NCBI GenBank assembly: GCA_021158375.1
Contig: JAGGUS010000117.1
Span: forward strand, 1-5,153
Source of the DNA: Thermoprotei archaeon
GTDB lineage: Archaea; Thermoproteota; Thermoprotei; QMSL01; B3-G16
DNA length: 5,153 nt
Reading direction: 5' to 3'
Positions 1 to 4,998 of this stretch are shown one piece after another. Position numbers and translations under genes: made by a program. Within the stretch, counting starts at the first letter, position 1; the number at the start of each line of letters is the position of its first letter. A model generated the notes under the pieces. The model had not been told where the DNA came from. It saw only the letters and a program-made list of their open reading frames with translations, and searched no databases.

Positions 1-1051
1 CTACCTCTGCTGCTTCTCCCTCTATCATAGACGAAAGAATAAGAGCTCTTAAGCCAAGGCTCTCCGCCTTCTCTTTCATAGCCCTCAGGGACAACCTATT
101 TCCAGCAACTATTATGTTATTAACTTTTTCAAAATATTTACTACCTGGTTTTGGAGTTTCAGGCCTTTCTCCTTTCATTCCAAGTTCGATATGATTTCGT
201 ATCTCTTCGGGTATCTCAGTCCATATATTGTAACGCTTTAATATGTTATATGCATCCTCGTATGTTGATGGATCTGGTGACGTAGGCCCAGATGCTATTG
301 TATCAATCTTATCACCTACTACATCTGATATTATTAACGAGATTACTTCCGCTGGATAAGCTGCTCTTGCTAACCTACCTCCCTTTATGGTCGATATGTG
401 CTTCCTTACAACGTTTACCTCATCTATACTAGCACCTGAGGCAAGTAACATTTTAGTACATTCGGTAAGGCTTTCAAGTCTTATACCTTCCCATGGCTTT
501 TCCATTAATGCAGATCCTCCGCCTGAAAGAAGCACTAGTACCAATGTTTTCTCATCTACATTTTTTAATAACCTTAAGATCTCGTCAGCTGCATAGAGAC
601 TTCCCTCACCTGGTATTGGATGCTCTCCCTCTACTATCCTTATCTTACTTAAGCGATACCTCTCTTTAGTTCCTTTTGGTACTGATATCACACCATCTGT
701 TATTTCATCCTTAAGGATCTCCTCTATCGCTTCTGCCATAGCTCCAACTGCCTTTCCAGCACCTACGATAAATATTTTTTCATACTTGTCTAACTTCACT
801 CTAATATCTTTTATAGTAAGTTCGCCATCTCTCAAATCTATTGCGTTTAATACAGAATGCCTAGGATCTGCTGCTTTAAGCCCTTCTTCGAGTAAATATA
901 ATGAATAAAACCTTGCATTCCTCTCCTTCTCATCATCAATATCAAGCAATTCTTCATGATTCTTTATGAATTTAAATTCATAATGCAGAAGGTGAGTCGG
1001 TAATGCCGGGCTCTCGTCATCAGTCCTCCGGGGCGCAGGAGGCATCCTCAT
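1..1051 (-). CDS. Glycerate 2-kinase (DUF4147/MOFRL family), C-terminus off the left edge
   Basis: This cytosolic enzyme phosphorylates D-glycerate to 2-phosphoglycerate with ATP, as in the branched or non-phosphorylative Entner-Doudoroff route of archaea. The window holds 350 codons from the ATG at 1051; the family is about 420-450 residues, so most of the C-terminal MOFRL domain is missing. Family motifs, numbered from ATG 1051: VGAGKAVGAM with Lys100, equivalent by my alignment to the active-site lysine of the Thermotoga enzyme; SGGGSAL (176-182); VVRKH followed by KGGRLA (223-228); SDVVGD (242-247); ASGPTSPD (253-260). The start is uncertain. Similarity begins only around residue 40, and residues 1-22 are encoded by the GC-rich island. 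An in-frame TTG at 949 lies about 25 bases from a TTTAAA box, as expected of a leaderless archaeal message, and gives a length that fits the family better. The coordinates give the longest ATG-initiated frame. Product call is secure; start is not. Confidence 0.93.
   Translation of the reverse strand, partial: MRMPPAPRRTDDESPALPTHLLHYEFKFIKNHEELLDIDDEKERNARFYSLYLLEEGLKAADPRHSVLNAIDLRDGELTIKDIRVKLDKYEKIFIVGAGKAVGAMAEAIEEILKDEITDGVISVPKGTKERYRLSKIRIVEGEHPIPGEGSLYAADEILRLLKNVDEKTLVLVLLSGGGSALMEKPWEGIRLESLTECTKMLLASGASIDEVNVVRKHISTIKGGRLARAAYPAEVISLIISDVVGDKIDTIASGPTSPDPSTYEDAYNILKRYNIWTEIPEEIRNHIELGMKGERPETPKPGSKYFEKVNNIIVAGNRLSLRAMKEKAESLGLRALILSSMIEGEAAEV
964..983. promoter_or_regulatory. Perfect 20-bp palindrome containing a TATA-like TTTAAA core
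   Basis: The half-site TTATGAATTT is followed by its exact reverse complement, centred between 973 and 974. The central TTTAAA is a good archaeal TATA core in both directions. On the minus strand it lies about 25 bases upstream of the TTG at 949, a possible leaderless start for the glycerate kinase. On the plus strand it would direct initiation near 998-1000, inside the GC-rich island. A perfect dyad over a TATA box suits an operator bound by a dimeric repressor, but no regulator is identified. The site also lies within the longer open frame of the kinase, so coding use cannot be excluded. Confidence 0.4.
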
Positions 1052-1054
1052 CCC
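994..1054 (-). ncRNA. Candidate structured RNA, possibly a dual-guide C/D box sRNA
   Basis: Bases 991-1054 contain 42 G/C of 64 in AT-rich surroundings. Read on the minus strand, the order is: GGG (1054-1052), C-like box ATGAGGA (1051-1045), 14-base guide, D'-like CGGA (1030-1027), 4-base spacer, perfect C' TGATGA (1022-1017), 16-base guide, D-like CCGA (1000-997), then CTC able to pair with the 5' GGG. The plus strand at 1029-1043 matches the archaeal 16S primer-344 site at 14 of 15 positions, and 998-1009 matches CGGTAATACCGG of the 16S 530 loop at 11 of 12 (16S recalled from memory), so a minus-strand RNA would be nearly complementary to both. Against it: three of four boxes deviate by one base, the second guide mismatches 16S at the fifth base from the D box, and the guides can pair with each other (1046-1041 with 1007-1002). 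Strand and class are inference. Confidence 0.33.
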
Positions 1055-1063
1055 TTATTTAAA
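1055..1063. promoter_or_regulatory. TATA-like element in the gap between divergent genes
   Basis: TTATTTAAA on the plus strand reads TTTAAATAA on the minus strand, so it is a plausible TATA box either way. Plus-strand initiation would fall near 1085, giving the membrane-protein gene a leader of about 100 bases. Minus-strand initiation would fall near 1034, downstream of the kinase ATG at 1051, which is one reason to doubt that start. The remainder of the 1052-1184 gap has a second AT-rich candidate, TATTAAAT (1151-1158), and no gene I can support. Confidence 0.35.
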
Positions 1064-1184
1064 CTAATAATTATTGTGTAATAAGCGTATCCCCACTATC
1101 TACGTATTACCTAGATCATATCGCATATTAGTAAGGGAAAGATTTCCTTCTATTAAATCGAGATTTATGTATGGAGTGGACGCT

Positions 1185-1841
1185 ATGCTTAAGATCGATA
1201 TAAATAAAGCTCACGTAAAAAGCGCATTACATATCCTACTCTCATCTGTGATTCTGAGCTTGGCGATCTCATGTTCTATTATTCCTTGGTACGTTATTGA
1301 AGATAGAGATCATCGTTATTTATTATATCCATGGGGCTATGTGCAAGCCTCTAGCGATAATACATATCGTAAGGTAACTCTTGAATTAAGTGCCCTCCCC
1401 TCTAAGCTATTCTTACTAGCTTTATCGCTCATTTTGGCACTATTCATTAAGACCATAACGAATAAGGGCTTAATAGGCTTAGATACCCTCGCTCTCCTTT
1501 TCTTATCAAGTATTCTGTTCCTAGCTTCTGCTATTGCATTTCAAAACTTTATGGTCTATATGATTTTAGTCCTTAGAGGCACTTGTTCACTATCCTATGG
1601 AATTCTGCTCGCATATGCTCTTTCATTTGTGTTACAGACTTTAGCCTTAAAGTTAAAAGCTAGTCGCCGTTTCTCTCTCTTGCCTAACGATATAATAAAA
1701 CGGATGAAAAAGACCATAAGGGAAGGAATAAATGAAATATATAGAGAGAATGAGACGTTGTTACTTTCATCTAACCTCACCGATACGGGCATGTCAATTC
1801 AACTAAATGACTCCAGATGCGCATCTAATAGCTCCTCTTAG
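1185..1841 (+). CDS. Four-helix membrane protein of unknown function
   Basis: I do not recognise a family. From the ATG at 1185 the product has 218 residues. Four hydrophobic segments are visible: about 13-35 (starting SALHILLSS), about 80-97 (LFLLALSLILALF), about 105-136 (LDTLALLFLSSILFLASA onward) and about 141-162 (SYGILLAYALSFVLQ). A loop of roughly 45 residues between helices 1 and 2 carries two Trp and several Tyr. The C-terminal tail of about 55 residues is Lys/Arg-rich at first (KLKASRRFS, IIKRMKKTIR) and then Ser/Asn-rich, so a cytoplasmic tail and outward-facing loop 1 are likely. This start was chosen because GGAG at 1173-1176 sits 8 bases before it. ATG 1167 and TTG 1074 are in-frame alternatives that add 6 and 37 residues of non-hydrophobic sequence. 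It ends 42 bases before the mutase gene on the same strand. Confidence 0.72.
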   Translation: MLKIDINKAHVKSALHILLSSVILSLAISCSIIPWYVIEDRDHRYLLYPWGYVQASSDNTYRKVTLELSALPSKLFLLALSLILALFIKTITNKGLIGLDTLALLFLSSILFLASAIAFQNFMVYMILVLRGTCSLSYGILLAYALSFVLQTLALKLKASRRFSLLPNDIIKRMKKTIREGINEIYRENETLLLSSNLTDTGMSIQLNDSRCASNSSS

Positions 1842-1852
1842 CTTAACAACAT

Positions 1853-1862
1853 CTAAATACTT
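1853..1862 (+). promoter_or_regulatory. Probable TATA box for the phosphohexomutase gene
   Basis: CTAAATACTT is centred about 26 bases before the GTG at 1884. No Shine-Dalgarno sequence lies just upstream of that GTG (the bases are TTATGTTATATTT), so a leaderless transcript starting at or next to the initiation codon is the simplest reading, as is usual for first genes of crenarchaeal operons. If so, the mutase and the downstream intein-like gene share this promoter, separate from that of the membrane protein. Confidence 0.45.
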
Positions 1863-1883
1863 ACGCTATATTATGTTATATTT

Positions 1884-3281
1884 GTGGAAAGGAGGCTCTT
1901 TGGAACTTCAGGAATAAGGGGAGAAGTTGATAAGCTATTAATGCCAGAATTGATTACAAAGGTAACTCTTGCCTACGCTACGCTACTTGATAATTGCGGT
2001 CTTATATTAGTTGGAAGTGATGAACGCCTCCCCTCTAGATCCATAAGACACGCAGTTATCTCCGGTTTATTAGCCAGTGGAATGGATGTACTTGATTTAG
2101 GTATGGTTCCTACGCCCGCTTTGTTACATGTACTCAAAACCTTAAAGGCTGATGGAGCAGTAATGATAACAGGTAGTCATACCCCTCCTAACATTACTGG
2201 TGTACTATTCTTTATAAATGATACTGGTGAACTCCCTCCTGAACTTGAGGTAGTAATTGAGGATATGATACTTAAAGGTAAATTCAAAAGAGTTCCATGG
2301 AATGCTATAGGTTCTCTAGAGGAGTTTGATAATGCGATAGAAGTTTACATAAATAACACCTTACAATACTTCAACGTTAATCTTTCAGGAGAGAAGATCG
2401 CTATCGACTGCTGCAATGGCCCTCAATCATATGTCTTACCAATACTAGTTGAACTTATAGGCGGGGTTTCAATTCCTATAAATGATGATATAGATCCTTA
2501 CCATAGGCAGAGAGATCCTTATCCAAGACCAGATAATCTCTACGCTCTATCCGCCACTGTAAGGAGAGAATCAGCTCTATTTGGTATGGCAGTAGATGGC
2601 GATGGAGACAGAGCTATATTCTGTGATGAAAATGGGAATGTTCTTTGGGGAGATGTAATAGGAACTCTGTTTGCCGAAGCAGAGCTAGAGGAGAAGGGCT
2701 ATGGAGCTATAGTGTGTCCTATAAATACTTCACGAACAATACATTACGTTAAGGAGCGTTTCAACTGTGAAATAATATATACTAAAGTTGGTCCCCCCTC
2801 CATAATAGATGCTATAAGACGAAGACGGCATGAAGTAGTATTTGCCTTTGAGGAAACAGGCAAATACATATGGCCTACTAACATACTTTATGGGGATCCT
2901 GCATATGCCTTACTCAGGATGATAGATCTAGTTAAACGCAAAGGAACGTTAAGTGCTTTAATATCGAGATATCCCAAATACCATCTAATTAAAATAGCTA
3001 AGCCCATAAAATGGGAGACTAAAAACGCACTTGTCGATAGAATCAGAAGGATAGTGGAAAGGAAATTCAAAGATGTTCGCATAATCACTATTGATGGAGT
3101 TAAGGTTGTTTTTGATGATGGTAGCTGGATACTCTTTAGGCCATCGGGAACAGAACCTGTATTCAGGATATATGTGGAAGGTACGAATAAGGAAAGAGCT
3201 AAAGGATTAATTGATATCGCGAATAGGATCTTCGAGGAGGCGTATCATGCTATTGGGAGAGACTGGTTTAGTGCTTTTTAA
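1884..3281 (+). CDS. Phosphohexomutase (phosphoglucomutase/phosphomannomutase/GlmM family)
   Basis: This cytosolic alpha-D-phosphohexomutase moves phosphate between C1 and C6 of a hexose through a phosphoserine. Archaeal members supply glucose-1-P, mannose-1-P or glucosamine-1-P for glycans and nucleotide sugars; substrate choice cannot be read from sequence. It is full length at 465 residues with all four domains. Visible motifs: FGTSGIRG (6-13); the phosphoserine loop TGSHTPP (96-102, Ser98), where most relatives have TASHNPP; the metal loop DGDGDR (238-243); the sugar loop EETGK (323-327), usually E-x-S/N-G-x; and the phosphate clamp RPSGTEP (419-425) with Arg428. The GTG start at 1884 puts FGTSGIRG at the usual distance from the N-terminus and suits a leaderless mRNA. 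Its last 35 bases overlap the start of the intein-like gene, whose Shine-Dalgarno sequence lies inside this coding region. All catalytic elements are intact. Confidence 0.95.
   Translation: MERRLFGTSGIRGEVDKLLMPELITKVTLAYATLLDNCGLILVGSDERLPSRSIRHAVISGLLASGMDVLDLGMVPTPALLHVLKTLKADGAVMITGSHTPPNITGVLFFINDTGELPPELEVVIEDMILKGKFKRVPWNAIGSLEEFDNAIEVYINNTLQYFNVNLSGEKIAIDCCNGPQSYVLPILVELIGGVSIPINDDIDPYHRQRDPYPRPDNLYALSATVRRESALFGMAVDGDGDRAIFCDENGNVLWGDVIGTLFAEAELEEKGYGAIVCPINTSRTIHYVKERFNCEIIYTKVGPPSIIDAIRRRRHEVVFAFEETGKYIWPTNILYGDPAYALLRMIDLVKRKGTLSALISRYPKYHLIKIAKPIKWETKNALVDRIRRIVERKFKDVRIITIDGVKVVFDDGSWILFRPSGTEPVFRIYVEGTNKERAKGLIDIANRIFEEAYHAIGRDWFSAF
3234..3240 (+). promoter_or_regulatory. Strong Shine-Dalgarno site setting the start of the intein-like gene
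   Basis: GAGGAGG lies inside the 3' end of the mutase gene, six bases before the ATG at 3247. It is the best ribosome binding site in the window and fixes this start in preference to the TTG at 3211. It suggests translation coupled to, or reinitiating from, the mutase message. Confidence 0.75.
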
Positions 3282-4467
3282 GGAGGAGGCATTTTCAGCA
3301 GATATTAGAACTGCATGGTCTCTGTTTAAAAAGGATAGACCCATTAAAGTTTTAACAATCGATGGTTTTAAGAACATACAAGGCTTCCGAAGAGCTATAT
3401 CTGATAAGCTCATTCACTTGAAGTTTGATAATGGTCTTTCGTTAAAATGTACGCCAGATCATTTAATAACTACAAAGAGCACCCTAACGACTGCTCAAGA
3501 AATTCTAAATAATATTAATGATTATAAGATACCCTTCGCTTTCCTCAACTTTAATGGAAGTGATAGATATATAAACAGCATAGAAGCTCTGCTTAGACAG
3601 GGTCCTGACTGGCTTCCTAGCTATTTGTATATCGACAATATTAAAGATCTCCTAGAGTTATTGACTAAAGGAGTAGATTGGCGCTCCTTTTTTGTAAACT
3701 TGGGTTTCAAATCCGATAGAACTGCCTACAATTGGCTTAAAACTGGTAAGTGCCCCCTTTCATTAATACGTACTATCTTAGATCATTACTCTGATGCATT
3801 AAACATGCTAGATATGCTTCTCGATAGCTATATTACGCTACGGCGAGGTAAGAGTAAAATCCCTGTATTCATCGATATGTCTGTGGAATCTTTTAAGATC
3901 CTTACAGCTTTAGGTATTTCATCACTTCGCTACGTAGATCTGAGTTGCGAAAAAGGTATTATACTATTCAATCTTAAGAAGAGAGATGATAGAGATCTCC
4001 TTTTAAATGCACTAGCAGATATTGAAAGTAAAGCGAAAGTAAGGATAACGGAGAGCTATATAAGGATTCAGGATAAGCTACTTTACATTTTCTTTAGGTG
4101 GATCTTAGGCATAACGCCGCAAATAAACCTAAGATCTGTTATAAAATATCCTCTCTCTAAGCTACAGTACGAAATTACTTTAGACATAATAAGAAAGTTC
4201 TTCCTTATTTCCGGTAGTATAATTAGCGGCAGTGATAACTCCTGTTACTTTGAAACTCCGAAGCTACTTCTTGATGTTCTCCGAATATGTGCTCCTGTTC
4301 TGAAATCTTTTAAGATAATTGACACTACTCTTATGGTTTCCTGGGCATCTCATGTTCTTTCTCCTAGACTTTTCTACTCCTCTATTATTGAGGGAAGAGA
4401 GCTGAAGACTAAAGTTTTAGCCTATGATGTTTTCTCCTCTTCTCCAGTGCTAATACTAGCGCTCTGA
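3247..4467 (+). CDS. Free-standing intein-like protein: Hint start, HTH-like segment, degenerate LAGLIDADG region
   Basis: The 406-residue product reads as an intein without exteins. Residues 1-10, MLLGETGLVL, match intein block A (C-L-x-G-x-T-L-V), with initiator Met in place of splicing Cys1. Residues 55-75 match block B: LIHLKFDNGLSLKCTPDH with Thr69 and His72 of TxxH, then TTAQEIL like the usual A-x-E-L step. Residues 153-180 (GFKSDRTAYNWLKTGKCPLS) resemble the DNA-binding HTH found inside archaeal inteins. About 213-289 and 296-358 follow the spacing of two LAGLIDADG repeats, but both catalytic Asp are absent (LTALGISSLRYVD, FFLISGSIISGSD). AYDVFSSSP (392-400) resembles block F; the protein then stops without the final N-G-x-x-x-H-N. 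Neither splicing nor cleavage is expected. The frame is open, has a strong Shine-Dalgarno site, overlaps the mutase by 35 bases and the convergent gene by 46. A new DNA-binding role is possible; recent decay is the alternative. Hint assignment is fairly confident; LAGLIDADG less so. Confidence 0.75.
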   Translation: MLLGETGLVLFKEEAFSADIRTAWSLFKKDRPIKVLTIDGFKNIQGFRRAISDKLIHLKFDNGLSLKCTPDHLITTKSTLTTAQEILNNINDYKIPFAFLNFNGSDRYINSIEALLRQGPDWLPSYLYIDNIKDLLELLTKGVDWRSFFVNLGFKSDRTAYNWLKTGKCPLSLIRTILDHYSDALNMLDMLLDSYITLRRGKSKIPVFIDMSVESFKILTALGISSLRYVDLSCEKGIILFNLKKRDDRDLLLNALADIESKAKVRITESYIRIQDKLLYIFFRWILGITPQINLRSVIKYPLSKLQYEITLDIIRKFFLISGSIISGSDNSCYFETPKLLLDVLRICAPVLKSFKIIDTTLMVSWASHVLSPRLFYSSIIEGRELKTKVLAYDVFSSSPVLILAL

Positions 4468-4985
4468 CCCTGTATTTCACTTACCTTCTCCTCTAGGATT
4501 CTTAACTGATCCTCGAGTTCACGTTTTATCTTTACATAAACCTCATCTAACAATCTGCCCTGTCTCTTAAGCTCCTCTAGTCTTGAGATCTTTTCCTTTA
4601 TCTCTCTTATACTCGCTCCTGTAAACGGTAATCTGGCCTGAAATGCATGCATTAAACATAGTCTCTCTATATTAGTTAATCTCTGTCTAAGCTCCTCTAC
4701 ATGTTCGTTGAGCTTCTGCATCTCTTTCTCTATACTTTCAATTGATTTTCTAAGTTCCTCTTCAGACATAAGGCCTAGCTCGTATCTGATATTGAGTTCC
4801 TTCAGTTCATCCTGATATTTTTGAAGTAATCCCTCTAATTCAGATAATCTTGACAGTATTTTTGGTTTGTCTATTATCCAAGAGTTTAATAGCCTCTTAA
4901 CTATTTCCCTATAATTCTTCCACGTTCTCTCTACTTCCTCCAATTCGGTTTCATACCTATTAAGGGCATCACCCACCTCAGCCAT
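4422..4985 (-). CDS. Coiled-coil protein, possibly related to the CdvA coiled-coil region
   Basis: The 187-residue product is almost entirely charged helix (Glu, Lys, Arg, Leu), with no signal peptide or membrane segment. Heptad-like stretches cover about 1-35, 45-115 and 123-172, broken near 118-125 (LPFTG). Two helical-hairpin modules are visible: about 62-90 (ELNIRYELGLMSEEELRKSI) and about 131-160 (RLEELKRQGRLLDEVYVKIK), each of the form helix, short turn after G-x-(I/L/M), helix with Tyr or Glu. The same module ends the upstream partial gene and resembles, from memory, repeats in the coiled coil of crenarchaeal CdvA. The CdvA PRC-barrel start is absent here, so this is at most a related protein. 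Ser/Thr/Glu-rich residues 175-187 are probably disordered. ATG 4985 follows GGGGGA by about seven bases and the upstream gene by 13 bases, indicating an operon. Function unknown; a scaffold or polymer partner is plausible. Confidence 0.7.
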   Translation of the reverse strand: MAEVGDALNRYETELEEVERTWKNYREIVKRLLNSWIIDKPKILSRLSELEGLLQKYQDELKELNIRYELGLMSEEELRKSIESIEKEMQKLNEHVEELRQRLTNIERLCLMHAFQARLPFTGASIREIKEKISRLEELKRQGRLLDEVYVKIKRELEDQLRILEEKVSEIQGQSASISTGEEEKTS

Positions 4986-4992
4986 AATCTAT

Positions 4993-4998
4993 CCCCCA
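4993..4998 (-). promoter_or_regulatory. Shine-Dalgarno-like site for the coiled-coil gene
   Basis: On the minus strand TGGGGG lies in the 13-base gap between the two coiled-coil genes, seven bases before the ATG at 4985. It can pair with the 16S tail using one G-U wobble. With the tight spacing this supports cotranscription and this start codon. Confidence 0.5.

Noticed and set aside
387..596. A 69-codon plus-strand open frame inside the glycerate kinase
   Set aside because: It lies antisense to strongly conserved kinase motifs (SGGGSAL, VVRKH), begins without a ribosome binding site and encodes a Ser/Pro-rich sequence of no recognisable family.
997..1023. Hammerhead ribozyme core, from CTGATGA on the minus strand
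   Set aside because: The needed GAAA segment and the cleavage-site helix are missing.
997..1053. Fluoride riboswitch resemblance (GATGAGG early, CTGATGA late)
   Set aside because: The bases after CTGATGA cannot pair with those following the first GATG as the motif's main helix requires, and the neighbouring kinase is not a fluoride-related gene.
991..1054. tRNA gene or fragment in the GC-rich island
   Set aside because: There is no T-arm GTTCRA motif, no acceptor stem of seven pairs and no anticodon arm on either strand.
1074..1184. TTG-initiated N-terminal extension of the membrane protein
   Set aside because: It adds 37 polar residues before the first membrane helix and has no Shine-Dalgarno support, while GGAG precedes the ATG at 1185.
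1595..1792. Minus-strand 65-codon frame within the membrane-protein gene, and similar shadows at 2888-3088 and 3207-3413
   Set aside because: All are antisense to better-supported genes, lack Shine-Dalgarno sites and have no family features.
3211..3246. TTG start for the intein-like gene
   Set aside because: It has no ribosome binding site of its own and adds 12 basic residues ahead of block A; GAGGAGG and the block A alignment both point to ATG 3247.
3247..4467. Calling the intein-like gene a pseudogene
   Set aside because: Key catalytic residues are gone, but the frame is open for 406 codons with a strong ribosome binding site and no internal stop or frameshift, so a retained non-splicing role is as likely as decay.
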